Source of the DNA: Ramlibacter sp.
Lineage (GTDB): Bacteria > Pseudomonadota > Gammaproteobacteria > Burkholderiales > Burkholderiaceae_C
NCBI GenBank assembly: GCA_021323335.1
Contig: JAJTCN010000036.1
Span: forward strand, 1 to 64,000
Direction: 5' to 3'
DNA: 64,000 nucleotides
The position numbers and the translations under genes were made by a program. The notes beneath the pieces were generated by a model that was given only the letters and a program-made list of their open reading frames with translations, made no database searches and was not told where the DNA came from. How positions within the stretch are numbered: position 1 is the first letter of the stretch; the number at the start of each line of letters is the position of its first letter. Shown here in pieces: positions 38,001 through 49,370 of this stretch.

Positions 38001-38111
38001 CTGAGCCTGCTGGTGGTGCCGGTGGTGTTCGAGTACGTCGACGACGTCGAGCACTGGGTGCGCAGGCAGGTGGCGCGGCTGCGGCACAAGGCGCCGCCGG
38101 CGGCGCCTTGA
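35028..38111 (+). CDS. RND family efflux pump permease
   Basis: A 1027-residue proton-driven inner-membrane transporter of the hydrophobe/amphiphile efflux type. It has the usual 12-segment layout with a first membrane helix at about 14-32 (PIPAVMLFVLLTFGG), the first porter domain, and helix 4 carrying the proton-relay motif VVGILVDDAIVEVEN near 395-410. A second repeat follows, with GLIMLMGIATKNSILLVEYA near 903-922. The start overlaps the adaptor stop; ATGATG gives two possible adjacent starts. No regulator gene is adjacent, and substrate range cannot be read from the sequence. Confidence 0.96.
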   Translation: MMNVSSWSIRNPIPAVMLFVLLTFGGLLSFKAMKVQNFPDIDLPTIMVTASLPGAAPAQLETDVARKLENSIATVQGLKHVYSKVQDGVVTITAEFRLEKPVQEAVDDVRSAVTRVRADLPADLRDPIITKLELAGQPVLAFTIASRAMDEEALSWFVDNEVARRLLAVRGVGAVNRVGGVNREIRVALDPVRLQALGATAADISRQLRQVQTESAGGRADVGGGEQPVRTLATVQTARQIGEIQISLAGGRTIRLNDVADVTDTTAEQRSAALLDGKDVVGFEVSRSRGESEVAVGAAVQQALAELKAQRPDIELTQAFDFVTPVQEEYEGSLHLLYEGAALAVLVVWLFLRDFRATFVSAIALPMSVLPAFIGMYLLGFSINVITLLALSLVVGILVDDAIVEVENIVRHLRMGKSPYEAAMEAADEIGLAVIATTFTLIAVFLPTAFMSGIAGKFFKQFGWTAALAVFASLVVARVLTPMMAAYLLKPIVTQEKEPKWLTLYMRMVNWSMRHRVVTMVLATLFFVGSVALIPLLPTGFIPPDDNSQTQVYIELPPGSTLQQTRGLAEQARRAVMGVPHVKSVYTTIGGGSAGTDPFASAGAAEARKATLTILLAERGERPRKQVIENQIRTALEPLPGVRSKVGLGGSGEKYILVLTGEDPKALLAASLAVEKDLRTIPGLGQIASTASLIRPEIAVRPDFARAADMGVTSAAIGETLRIATSGDYDVSLPKLNLSQRQIPIVVKLRDDARQDLSVLERLTVPSARGNVMLGQVATLELTGGPAVIDRYDRSRNINFEIELSGQPLGDVAAAVQQLPSIRNLPPGVKVVEVGDAEVMGELFASFGLAMLTGVLCIYIVLVLLFKDFLHPVTILSALPLSLGGAFVGLLLAQKSFSMPSLIGLIMLMGIATKNSILLVEYAIVARRDHGMSRFDALLDACHKRARPIVMTTIAMAAGMLPIAIGFGTADPSFRSPMSIAVIGGLFTSTVLSLLVVPVVFEYVDDVEHWVRRQVARLRHKAPPAAP

Positions 38112-38125
38112 GTCGACGCATGCAA

Positions 38126-38199
38126 CGGCGGGATCGCTTCGCGAACCCGCCCTACGCGGGGCAGGATCTGTAGGGCGGGTTCGCGCAGCGACCCCGCCG
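38126..38199. repeat. Long palindromic repeat between RND pump and rfaE2
   Basis: Two 30-base arms (38126-38155 and 38170-38199) are complementary except for two positions and are separated by 14 bases. The core is GTAGGGCGGGTTCGCG. It lies between converging genes and can form a very stable hairpin on either strand. The core matches an extragenic palindrome often seen in Comamonadaceae. A role as bidirectional terminator is likely; mobility of the unit is possible. Confidence 0.8.
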
Positions 38200-38204
38200 T
38201 CACG

Positions 38205-38683
38205 TCACGACTGCTTGATCTTGTGCACGAGGCTGGTCGTCGAATACCCGTCGACGAAAGGGATGGCGACCGCGCGGCCGCCATAGCCCTCCACCAGCGC
38301 GGTTTCCGCCAGCTTGCGCATGTCGTAGTCGCCGCCCTTCACGTACACCTGGGGCTTCAGTTCCGCCAGCAGTTCAACCGGCGTGTCCTCGTCGAACCAG
38401 GTGACCAGGCTCACCGACTCCAGCGCGGCGATGACGATCGCGCGGTCCTGCTCCGCGTTCAACGGACGGTCCGGTCCCTTGCCCAGCCGGCGGGCCGACG
38501 CATCGGTGTTCAGCGCCACCACCAGGCTGCCGCCCAGCGCGCGCGCCTGCGCGAGGTAGGTGACGTGGCCGCGGTGCAGTACGTCGAACACGCCGTTGGT
38601 CAAGACGACGGGGCCCGCGAGGGCCCCGATGCGCGCGGCAGCTTCGTGCCGCGGGACGATCTTGGAGAGGAAACCCGGTTGGC

Positions 38684-38687
<4 letters not shown>
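38205..38687 (-). CDS. rfaE2: D-glycero-beta-D-manno-heptose 1-phosphate adenylyltransferase
   Basis: Forms ADP-heptose for the lipopolysaccharide inner core; equals the C-terminal half of bifunctional HldE. The 160 residues include the nucleotidyltransferase motif TNGVFDVLHRGHVTYLAQAR (about 30-49), with the HxGH site as HRGH, and YSTTSLVHKIK at the end (a variant of the usual ISTT motif). The start is GTG at 38687, overlapping the stop of the upstream ferritin-like gene (GTGA). The kinase half (rfaE1) is not in the window. Confidence 0.93.
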
Positions 38688-42543
<3,856 letters not shown>

Positions 42544-42556
42544 CCGGTCCCGACCC

Positions 42557-43117
42557 TTGGCCATCAAATCCACCGTCTTCAAGGCGCAGCTCGCCGTGGC
42601 CGACATCGACCACGGCTACTACGCGGACCACGCGCTCACGCTGGCGCGCCATCCCAGCGAAACCGACGAACGCATGATGGTGCGGCTGGCGGCGCTGGCC
42701 TTCCACGCGCACGAACTGCAGACGGTATGCGGCGGCGACGGCACGCTGGCCTTCGGCAAGGGCCTGAGCGACCCCAGCGAGCCCGACGCCTGGCTGCGCG
42801 ACTTCACCGGCGCCACCCGCCTTTGGATCGAGGTCGGCCAGCCCGACGAGGTGGCGATGATGAAGGCCTGCCGGCAGGCCGACCAGGTGGCCGTCTACGC
42901 CTTCCACCATGCGGCCGAGGTCTGGTGGCGCGGCATCGAGAACAAGCTCACGCGGCTGCAGAACCTGACGGTGTGGCGCATCCCGACGGAGGCCGCGCAG
43001 CAGCTCGCCGCGCTGGCGCAGCGGTCGATGCAACTGCAGGCCACGGTGCAGGAAGGCGTGCTGATGATGGGCGACGGGGCGCGCACCGTCGATATCGAGC
43101 CGCTTCGCTGGAAGTGA
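42557..43117 (+). CDS. yaeQ: YaeQ family protein
   Basis: A 186-residue cytoplasmic protein of the YaeQ family, which has a PD-(D/E)XK nuclease-like fold; its role is not settled. Motifs are YYADHALTLARHPSETDERMM near 21-41, FGKGLSDPSEPD, and IEVGQPDE near 95-102. The start is an unusual TTG at 42557, giving (M)AIKSTVFKAQL, the expected N-terminus; no ATG fits. It follows purB by 13 bases and is probably co-transcribed. Confidence 0.88.
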   Translation: MAIKSTVFKAQLAVADIDHGYYADHALTLARHPSETDERMMVRLAALAFHAHELQTVCGGDGTLAFGKGLSDPSEPDAWLRDFTGATRLWIEVGQPDEVAMMKACRQADQVAVYAFHHAAEVWWRGIENKLTRLQNLTVWRIPTEAAQQLAALAQRSMQLQATVQEGVLMMGDGARTVDIEPLRWK

Positions 43118-43120
43118 GCG

Positions 43121-43139
43121 CGCGCGGCTCGCCCGCGCG
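43121..43139. terminator. Hairpin between converging yaeQ and RTX gene
   Basis: Stem CGCGCGG / CCGCGCG with a 5-base loop, just after the yaeQ stop and touching the end of the RTX gene. No T run on either side. It may stop transcripts from both directions. Confidence 0.35.
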
Positions 43140-43982
43140 TCAGAGGACCAGGTCCGCGACCGACAGCGCGGTCACGCCCGTCAGCACGATCGCGAATTCG
43201 GCCTGCGCATCGCCGTCGGTGTTGCCGAACAGCACGCCATCGACGAACTTCAGCTGGCCGGCGCGCGTGAAGTCGGCGGTGGCCCGGATGAAGCCGGAGA
43301 AGGCCTGGTTGGTGCCGGCCGTTGCCGCATTGGCGTCGATGCCGGACAGGTCGATCTTGTCGACGCCGCGCACGAAGTCGGTGATGACGTCGCGGGCTCG
43401 CGGGCCGGAGTCGGTGGCCAGGTTGTAGTCGAACACGTCGGCGCCGGCATTGCCGGCGAGGGTGTCCGCGCCGCCACCACCGCACAGGGTGTCGTTTCCG
43501 CCGTCGCCCGCCAGCCTGTCGTTGCCACGATTGCCCAGCATGAGGTCATGGCCGGCGAAGCCGCGCATGTTGTCGTTGAAGTTGGACAGCGTGAACGTAT
43601 CCGCGCCCGAGAGAACCTGGGAGACCAGCGCCAGGTCGTCTGTCTTGTCGGCGCTGAGGGCCGCGTTGTAGACGCTGACCGCCGGGACGGACAGGCCCTG
43701 CAGGTACCAGTCTTTCGCCCAGGCGCTGCCGGTCCACTTTTCGGTGACGACGGCGTTCACCGTGCCGCCGGTCACCTGCTCTCCGCTCACCGTGAAGCCG
43801 GTGCCGGCGAAACCCGCAGCGGTGCCCGCCGGGAATTCCTCGAACCAGAGGATGTCCTCGTACTGGATCTTGTTGAGTGTCTCGTTGACGTTGTTCTCGA
43901 AGCCCCAGTCATGAGGCTGCGCCAGCCCGCTGATGTCCAGGAGCGTGTAGTCGAAGGCGAATTTCGCGAGCAGGGTGGCCAT
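43140..43982 (-). CDS. RTX calcium-binding protein with serralysin-type C-terminus
   Basis: A 280-residue protein without a Sec signal. Residues about 140-185 contain glycine/aspartate nonapeptide repeats (GNRGNDRLAGDGGNDTLCGG, then GGADTLAGNAGADVFDY) that bind calcium in a beta roll. The C-terminal part (DVITDFVRGVDKIDLSGID onwards) matches the serralysin-type C-terminal domain, which ends in a hydrophobic type I secretion signal (LSVADLVL). The N-terminal 130 residues are not a protease domain and I do not recognise them. No type I transporter gene lies nearby. Secretion is inferred. Confidence 0.8.
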   Translation of the reverse strand: MATLLAKFAFDYTLLDISGLAQPHDWGFENNVNETLNKIQYEDILWFEEFPAGTAAGFAGTGFTVSGEQVTGGTVNAVVTEKWTGSAWAKDWYLQGLSVPAVSVYNAALSADKTDDLALVSQVLSGADTFTLSNFNDNMRGFAGHDLMLGNRGNDRLAGDGGNDTLCGGGGADTLAGNAGADVFDYNLATDSGPRARDVITDFVRGVDKIDLSGIDANAATAGTNQAFSGFIRATADFTRAGQLKFVDGVLFGNTDGDAQAEFAIVLTGVTALSVADLVL

Positions 43983-44069
43983 GGATCCGTCATGAAGATG
44001 AGATGGACACGCATTGCAACAGTCGTCAGGTCTGGTTACAACACCCCAAATGGGCGAAGACGAAATGCT

Positions 44070-44369
44070 TCATGGCATTGGCCGGCCGCAGTTCCAGCAG
44101 GACTCGAATCCGCCCTCCACCACTTCCCCGCACGTGCACTGCCAGCGCCGCTGCGGCAGGCTCTGCAACTGGTCGAGCAAGGCGCGCGCCGCGCCCTCCT
44201 GCTCCTCGTGCGCGATCCAGATCTCCGGCAGGCACTGGTCCGGCGGCAGCTGGCCCGCGGCGCCGGAGAGGAACTGGCGCTCGACGCTGGCCGTGATGCC
44301 GGCTTCGCGCAAAGTGTCCACCCACATCGCGGCAATCGCCAGGTTGGGAGCCTGCAGCAGCCGCCGCAC
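44070..44369 (-). CDS. DUF2007-type small protein with C-terminal zinc ribbon
   Basis: A 99-residue protein. The N-terminal part (RRLLQAPNLAIAAMWVDTLREAGI and LPEIWIAHEEQEGAARALL) fits the DUF2007 putative signalling domain. The C-terminal CTCGEVVEGGFESCWNCG holds four cysteines of a zinc ribbon. The start is taken as GTG at 44369, two bases past the stop of the preceding gene, since relatives start with this RRLLQ segment. The function is not known. It is probably expressed with the DUF3717/DUF1289 gene. Confidence 0.75.
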   Translation of the reverse strand: MRRLLQAPNLAIAAMWVDTLREAGITASVERQFLSGAAGQLPPDQCLPEIWIAHEEQEGAARALLDQLQSLPQRRWQCTCGEVVEGGFESCWNCGRPMP

Positions 44370-44371
44370 GA

Positions 44372-44821
44372 TCAGCGCGGCCGCGGTGCGGCGTCCGGCC
44401 CGGCCGCCTCGCCGGCGCCCTCCGCCGCCCGCTCCGCGTACCGGTTGAAGCGCCAGGCATCGCCTTGCAGCGTGATGCGGCGCCACACCTGGCGCTTCTC
44501 GCCGGGACTCATCTCGGTCCAGTGCCGCACTTCCTCGAAGCTGCGGCCGCAGCCCTTGCACTGCGCGTCGCCCTGGCTGGTGGAGCAGATCGCGATGCAG
44601 GGGGTGTCCGGCTGGGTGTCGAACCAGGCTTTCCAGGCGGCGTAGGCCTTCGGCGGGAAGCCGGCTTCGCTGGCCTCCTCCTCGTGGTGGAAGACCATCA
44701 GCCCGTACACCTCCGCCAGCGCCCGCAATTCGGGGGCGAGGGTGACGCCGTCGGGCGACGGCTTGCGCTGGCGCCACCAGTTGATGGCGGCTTCGATGTC
44801 GGTGATGTGGATGCCGGCCAT
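44372..44821 (-). CDS. DUF3717-DUF1289 protein
   Basis: A 149-residue protein with two small domains. Residues 1-65 (ITDIEAAINWWRQRKPSPDG) match DUF3717. Residues about 70-125 (TPCIAICSTSQGDAQCKGCGRSFEEV, then HWTEMSPGEKRQVWRRI) match DUF1289, whose spaced cysteines probably hold a metal. The role is unknown. The start at 44821 (MAGIHITDIEAA) is well supported. It diverges from the riboswitch-terC unit, with about 80 bases between its start and the riboswitch. Confidence 0.82.
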   Translation of the reverse strand: MAGIHITDIEAAINWWRQRKPSPDGVTLAPELRALAEVYGLMVFHHEEEASEAGFPPKAYAAWKAWFDTQPDTPCIAICSTSQGDAQCKGCGRSFEEVRHWTEMSPGEKRQVWRRITLQGDAWRFNRYAERAAEGAGEAAGPDAAPRPR

Positions 44822-44905
44822 GGTTCGGGCCGCAGGAGGCCCCTGGGCATGATAGCGCCCGCTCCCTGCGCGCTGTCGCGGCTTGTGGTGTAATTCCGCC
44901 GCGAA

Positions 44906-45060
44906 GGGGAGTAGCTCCCATCCGCGGCGCCGCCTGCGCGCCGCGACTCGGTCCGCCGTCAATACGAAGCTTTCGCTTCCGGCGCCCCGGGCGGTCCCAC
45001 GGGCCGCCGAGCAAGACCTTCGATCGGGCCCGCGCGGCCTGGATCGAAGCCCGCTTTCGC
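44906..45060 (+). promoter_or_regulatory. yybP-ykoY manganese riboswitch
   Basis: The leader of the TerC gene shows the conserved aptamer blocks in order: GGGGAGTAGC (44906-44915), CGTCAATACG (44957-44966) and GCAAGACCTT (45011-45020), with GC-rich helices between them. Known members sense Mn2+ and switch on TerC/MntP-type genes. Just past the last block, TTCGATC (45019) can pair with GATCGAA (45042-45048). There is no T run, so control of translation is more likely than termination. A TGTAAT at 44889-44894 may be the -10 element. The ribosome binding site of the gene is at 45109-45112. Confidence 0.9.
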
Positions 45061-45119
45061 CGCCGAAATGCAGTTCCGATCCGCCGCCGGGCATCTTCCT
45101 GTCCGACCGGAGCCTGCGA

Positions 45120-45806
45120 ATGGAATTTCTCTCTACTGCCTGGTGGTCCGCCCTGCTGGCGATCATCCTCATCGACCTCGTGCTGGCCGGCGACAACGCC
45201 ATCGTCATCGCGCTGGCCGCGCGCAACCTGCCCCCGCACCTGCAGAAGCGGGCCGTGCTCTGGGGCACCGTGGGCGCGATCGCAGTGCGCTCGGTCATGA
45301 CGCTCGGCGTGGTGTGGCTGCTGAAGGTCCCGGGCCTGATGCTGCTCGGCGGCCTCGGCCTGCTCTGGATCGCCTACCGCCTGCTCGCGGAGGACGGCAG
45401 CAAGGACAACCATGGCCCCGTGGCCACCACGTTCTGGGGCGCCATGAAGACCATCGTGATCGCCGACGCGCTGATGGGGGTCGACAACGTGCTCGGCGTC
45501 GCCGGCGCGGCCAATGGTTCGATGGACCTGGTGGTGATCGGCCTGCTGATCAGCGTGCCGATCGTGGTGTTCGGCAGCAAGGTGGTGCTCAAGCTGGTCG
45601 AGCGCTTCCCCGTCATCATCCAGCTCGGTGCCGCCGTGCTGGCCTTCACCGCCGGCAAGATGATCGTCGGCGAGCCCCTGCTCGACGACGTGTTCGACCC
45701 GAATGCCATGGCCCGGTGGAGCACGTATGCTGTCTGCATCGCGGGCGTGCTCGGCGCCGGCTGGTGGGCCTCCCGCGCCTCGCGGGGCCCCGCCCGGGCC
45801 GGCTGA
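45120..45806 (+). CDS. TerC family integral membrane protein (probable Mn2+ exporter)
   Basis: A 228-residue inner-membrane protein with about seven hydrophobic segments. Two TerC acidic motifs are in place: LIDLVLAGDNAIVIALAA near 17-34 and IADALMGVDNVLGVAG near 115-130; their aspartates are likely metal-binding. TerC/YkoY-type proteins export manganese or load it onto exported enzymes, and the manganese riboswitch upstream supports that role here. The start at 45120 has a GGAG site 7 bases upstream. Confidence 0.92.
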   Translation: MEFLSTAWWSALLAIILIDLVLAGDNAIVIALAARNLPPHLQKRAVLWGTVGAIAVRSVMTLGVVWLLKVPGLMLLGGLGLLWIAYRLLAEDGSKDNHGPVATTFWGAMKTIVIADALMGVDNVLGVAGAANGSMDLVVIGLLISVPIVVFGSKVVLKLVERFPVIIQLGAAVLAFTAGKMIVGEPLLDDVFDPNAMARWSTYAVCIAGVLGAGWWASRASRGPARAG

Positions 45807-45827
45807 GCGCGTCCCGAGGAGCCCGAG

Positions 45828-46223
45828 ATGGACAAGGTCATCGTGTACCTGGACGATCCCGCCTATGCCCGCCAGCACATGGCCGGTGGCGCCGTTCCCA
45901 CCCACTGGGTGCTGGTGGCCTGTGCCCCGCGCATGACCCATCGCATCAGCAAGTGGGTCAGTCATTCGGCCCGCGAGAACTGGCGCTCCCGCTGGGCCGA
46001 CAAGCTGTTCGACCAGGTGGTGCCGGCATTGCGGGCGCGCGGCGACGACGTCACGCCGGTGCTGGCCCGCGGGCCGCTGCCCGAGCTCACCCGCACGCTG
46101 ATGGCGGAGCACGGCACCGAGCGGGTGCTCGACGTGCGCCGGCCCAAGGCGCCGGCCGACGGCGGCGCGGCGCCGGGCGCCTTGCTGGGGCTCGGCGCGA
46201 TGCTGCTGCTGGCCGGCGACTAG
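45828..46223 (+). CDS. Conserved hypothetical protein, soluble
   Basis: A 131-residue protein starting MDKVIVYLDDPAYARQHM, with WVLVACAPRMTHRISKWVSH near 27-46 and a hydrophobic alanine/leucine/glycine C-terminus (GALLGLGAMLLLAG). I do not recognise a family; the first half looks like an alpha/beta fold with a possible nucleotide- or ligand-binding loop, which is speculation. It follows terC by 21 bases and may share its transcript. The ribosome binding site GAGGAG lies just upstream. Confidence 0.72.
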   Translation: MDKVIVYLDDPAYARQHMAGGAVPTHWVLVACAPRMTHRISKWVSHSARENWRSRWADKLFDQVVPALRARGDDVTPVLARGPLPELTRTLMAEHGTERVLDVRRPKAPADGGAAPGALLGLGAMLLLAGD

Positions 46224-46262
46224 CTTTCGCGCGGCCGGGAGCGGCTGCTATGCTCCGCAGCC

Positions 46263-46619
46263 ATGCTGAAACTGATCGTCAAATGGCTCCTCAGCGCCGC
46301 GGCGCTGCTCTTCGTGGCCTACATCTACCAGGGGGTGGTGGTCACCAGTTTCGGCTCCGCCATGCTGGCGGCGCTGGTGATCGGGCTGCTCAACACGGTG
46401 GTCCGGCCGGTGCTGGTGGTGCTCACCCTGCCGGTCACCGTGGTCACGCTCGGCCTGTTCCTGTTCGTCATCAACGCATTGATGTTCTGGGCGGCCGCCG
46501 GCGTGCTGGACGGCTTCCAGGTGCGCGGCTTCCTGGCGGCCCTGATCGGCTCGCTGATCTACACCGTCATCGGCGTGGTGATCGAATCAGCGCTCGAGCG
46601 CCTGTTCGCGAAGAAGTGA
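46263..46619 (+). CDS. Phage holin family 4-like membrane protein (YvlD type)
   Basis: A 118-residue inner-membrane protein with four hydrophobic segments. The pattern MLKLIVKWLLSAAALLFVAY, LVIGLLNTVVRPVLVVLTLP and VTLGLFLFVINALMFWAA is typical of the YvlD/phage-holin-4 family, which is a chromosomal family despite the name. Function is not established. It converges with the M48 protease gene; their 3' ends overlap by about 33 bases. Confidence 0.85.
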   Translation: MLKLIVKWLLSAAALLFVAYIYQGVVVTSFGSAMLAALVIGLLNTVVRPVLVVLTLPVTVVTLGLFLFVINALMFWAAAGVLDGFQVRGFLAALIGSLIYTVIGVVIESALERLFAKK

Positions 46620-48086
46620 CTCCACGGCGCGCGCCCGCGTGTCGATGATCGACGCCTCGATGTGGTCCGTTGCCGGGCCACGGCGTCCCAGCTCCTGCGC
46701 CGCCTTCAGGCGGTCCAGCGCCGCCGCGTAATCGAGCTGGGCCACCCGCGCCTCGGCTTCCGCCCGCACCGCCCGCAAGGGCTGCCGGTCGGCGGCGTAG
46801 GCGGCGGACAGCAACTGCCACGCCGCCGCGTCGCGCGGCTGGTTGACCACCCAGGTCTGCAGCCGCTGGGCCGCCTCGGCGCCGCGCCCGGTCTGCACCT
46901 GCGCCTGCGACACCAGCAACAGCTCGGGACGGCGCGCGACGCCGTCCGCCAGCTGCAACGCGGGCGCGGTGGTGCCCTGGGCCAACGCCAGCTCCGCTCC
47001 GAGCAGGCGCGCGAGCCGCTGGCCGGCCGCGTCGGCGGCGACGGCCGCTTCCAGCCGCGGCTGCAGGCGTTGCTGCGTGGCGCCATCGCGCAGCCGCGAC
47101 GCCGCGAACGTGGCGGAGTACAGCACCGCCGCCTGGCGCACGCGCGGCAGCGAGGCGAATCCGCTGGCGTCGGCCTCGGCCACCAGCGCGCGCTGCGCAT
47201 CGACGGCGGGATTGGCGATGACGCGGGCCCGCGCCGCCGCCAGCGCATGCTCCATGGTCGGCTGCAGCGGTGCCCGGGCGGTCAGGGGCTGCCGCGCCTG
47301 CATCTCGGCGGCACGCTCGGTGTTCATGGGGTGCGAGCGCAGGTACGGATAGTTGCCGTTGTCGTTCAGCCGGGCCGCCTGCTGCAGCTTCTCGAACATG
47401 GTGACGAAACCCTGCGGCTCGAAGCCGGCCTGCGACATGACGCCGAAGCCGATGCGGTCCGCCTCGCGCTCCATGTCGCGCGAAAAGTTCAGCTGCTGCT
47501 GCATCGCCAGCGCCTGGCTGCCGGTGATCAGGGCGCCGCCCGCCTGCGGATTCTTGCTGGCGGCCAGCGCGCCGAGCAACATGCCGGCGACGACCCAGGG
47601 CAGTTGCCGGCTTTCCTGCGACACCATGCGCGAGATGTGGCGCTGGGTCACGTGGCTCAATTCGTGGGCCAGCACCGACGCCAGTTCGTCGCGCGTGGCC
47701 GTGACGCTGACCAGTCCCAGGTGCAGGCCCAGCCAGCCGCCGGGCAGCGCGAAGGCGTTGATGCTGCGGTCCTTGCCCAGCAGCACCTGCCAGGCGAAGC
47801 GTTCGTCCAGCTCGGAAGTCAGCTCGCCGCGGGCGCGGGCCGCCACCAGCAGCGGCTGCCAGATGCCCTGCACGTACTCCACCAGCACCGGGTCGTCGAT
47901 GTAGTCGGGGTCGCGGTACAGCTCGCGCGCGATCCGCTCGCCGAGCTTGCGCTCGGCGCCGCTGCTCATGTCGCTGGTGTCGCCCAGGGTGGGCAGCTGC
48001 GCCGCGGCCGGCATGGTGGCGAGCAGCGTCCCGGCCAGCACGGCCGCCAGCGCGCGGCGCCAGGAGGGCGGGGTCGACAGGGTCAA
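46587..48086 (-). CDS. M48 family metalloprotease with TPR-like C-terminus (BepA-like)
   Basis: A 499-residue periplasmic zinc protease. A signal peptide (about 1-30, ending MPAAAQ) precedes the M48 domain with HELSH at 141-145 and the third-ligand motif SRDMEREADRIGF near 198-210. The C-terminal half (about 290-490) is alanine-rich and helical, as in BepA/YfgC, which polices outer-membrane assembly. The start is a TTG at 48086 overlapping the stop of the preceding gene (TTGA); no ATG gives a full signal peptide. The 3' end overlaps the holin-like gene. Confidence 0.88.
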   Translation of the reverse strand: MTLSTPPSWRRALAAVLAGTLLATMPAAAQLPTLGDTSDMSSGAERKLGERIARELYRDPDYIDDPVLVEYVQGIWQPLLVAARARGELTSELDERFAWQVLLGKDRSINAFALPGGWLGLHLGLVSVTATRDELASVLAHELSHVTQRHISRMVSQESRQLPWVVAGMLLGALAASKNPQAGGALITGSQALAMQQQLNFSRDMEREADRIGFGVMSQAGFEPQGFVTMFEKLQQAARLNDNGNYPYLRSHPMNTERAAEMQARQPLTARAPLQPTMEHALAAARARVIANPAVDAQRALVAEADASGFASLPRVRQAAVLYSATFAASRLRDGATQQRLQPRLEAAVAADAAGQRLARLLGAELALAQGTTAPALQLADGVARRPELLLVSQAQVQTGRGAEAAQRLQTWVVNQPRDAAAWQLLSAAYAADRQPLRAVRAEAEARVAQLDYAAALDRLKAAQELGRRGPATDHIEASIIDTRARAVESLLREQALER

Positions 48087-48883
48087 AACGAATCCAGGGG
48101 TAGGTAGCCGATGACCTCGGCGGTCCGGGCATCCAGCAGCACGGTCCAGCCTTCGGCCTTGCGGGCCACCAGCGGCAAGTATGAGGCCTGCGCGGCGCCG
48201 CGACCGGCCCGCTGCAGGGCGGCGTCGATCTCGGCGGCCCGCTGGGGGAAGCGGCTCCTGAGCTGGCTCACCGGCTTGGCCGCCTGCAGCACCTGCGGGA
48301 TGCCGGCCTGGTACGACTGCCACAGATCGGGGCGGGCCGAGAGGGGCAAGCCCTGCAACGCCGCCATCGTGTACTCCGTGTCTTCCCTCGTGTCCCGGAA
48401 GGGGCGCAGCGTCAGCAGGGTGGGGCCGAGCACCGGCGAGATCGGGATGCCGGGCGGGGCGAGCCCGAGCAGCTCCTCGGGAATCTCGACCTGGTGCACC
48501 ACCCGGAAACGGTCGTATTCGAACACCATGTGCACCGGTCGCGCGAGGTGCACGGTCCACAGCCCATAGGCCAGCGCGGTGAGCTGCAGCAGGCCGACGA
48601 CGGCCAGGTCGCGCCGCAGTTCCGCGCGCGGCTTGGCGCGGTTGAACACGGCGAACGTGATCAGCGGCCCCATGATCACGTCGACCGTCACCACCAGCAG
48701 GAACAGGTCACGGCCGCCGGAAATCTGGCGGTAGGGATAGGGGTACCAGATGGCGAACACCAGCAAGGCGGCCAGGACGGCCACCAGGGCGCTGAGCGCC
48801 AGGTGGAGCGAGGCGGCCTTCAGCCGCGGGCGCCAGTCGAAGCGGGCCGTATGATGATCTTCGGACACAAAGGACTGTTGCAT
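48083..48883 (-). CDS. TfpX/TfpZ-like type IV pilin accessory protein
   Basis: A 266-residue inner-membrane protein. Several N-terminal hydrophobic segments (about 22-45, 62-80, 97-113) are followed by a periplasmic domain. The pattern [20 protein letters not shown] and [15 protein letters not shown] is characteristic of the TfpX/TfpZ family, chaperone-like partners needed for assembly of certain type IV pilins. No pilin gene lies here. Its ATG overlaps that of divergent moaC on one CATG, and no clear ribosome binding site precedes it, so a start a few codons inside is possible. Confidence 0.8.
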   Translation of the reverse strand: MQQSFVSEDHHTARFDWRPRLKAASLHLALSALVAVLAALLVFAIWYPYPYRQISGGRDLFLLVVTVDVIMGPLITFAVFNRAKPRAELRRDLAVVGLLQLTALAYGLWTVHLARPVHMVFEYDRFRVVHQVEIPEELLGLAPPGIPISPVLGPTLLTLRPFRDTREDTEYTMAALQGLPLSARPDLWQSYQAGIPQVLQAAKPVSQLRSRFPQRAAEIDAALQRAGRGAAQASYLPLVARKAEGWTVLLDARTAEVIGYLPLDSF

Positions 48884-49370
48884 GAGCGGATTGACCCATT
48901 TCGACGACCAGGGACAGGCCCACATGGTAGATGTCGCCGGTAAAGCGTCGACGCACCGCGTCGCGGTGGCCGCGGGCCGGATCGAAATGCTACCCGCGAC
49001 GTTTGCCCTGGTTCAAGCGGGGACCGTGAAGAAGGGGGACGTGCTGGGCGTCGCCCGCATCGCCGCGATCCAGGCCGCCAAGAAGACCAGCGACCTCATC
49101 CCCCTGTGCCATCCGCTGGCGCTGACGCGCGTGGCGGTCGATTTCGAGCTGTTGCCGGGTGTCGGCCAGGCGCCCGCGGCCGTGGCCTGCACCACCCGGG
49201 TGGAGACCGTCGGCCCCACCGGCGTCGAGATGGAAGCCCTGACCGCCCTCAACGTCGCCCTGCTCACGATCTACGACATGTGCAAGGCGGTGGACCGTGG
49301 AATGGTCATCACCGGTGTGCGACTGTTGGAAAAGCACGGCGGAAAAAGCGGAAGTTTTAGGCAGCCCTGA
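48882..49370 (+). CDS. moaC: Cyclic pyranopterin monophosphate synthase
   Basis: Second step of molybdenum cofactor synthesis, acting on the product of MoaA. The 162 residues keep the catalytic set: Lys51, His77 (in LCHPL), Glu116 and Glu118 (GVEMEA), Asp132, Lys135 and Lys151 (KHGGKSG). An AAGGA site lies 8 bases before the ATG. Other mo genes are not in the window. Confidence 0.96.
   Translation: MSGLTHFDDQGQAHMVDVAGKASTHRVAVAAGRIEMLPATFALVQAGTVKKGDVLGVARIAAIQAAKKTSDLIPLCHPLALTRVAVDFELLPGVGQAPAAVACTTRVETVGPTGVEMEALTALNVALLTIYDMCKAVDRGMVITGVRLLEKHGGKSGSFRQP

Noticed and set aside
34860-38087. A 1075-residue minus-strand frame opposite the RND pump
   Set aside because: His/Arg/Gln-rich shadow with no motif; the plus strand encodes a certain RND permease.
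46587-46619. Overlap of the holin-like gene and the M48 gene as evidence of a wrong call
   Set aside because: Both C-termini fit their families, and tail-to-tail overlaps of this size are common in dense genomes.
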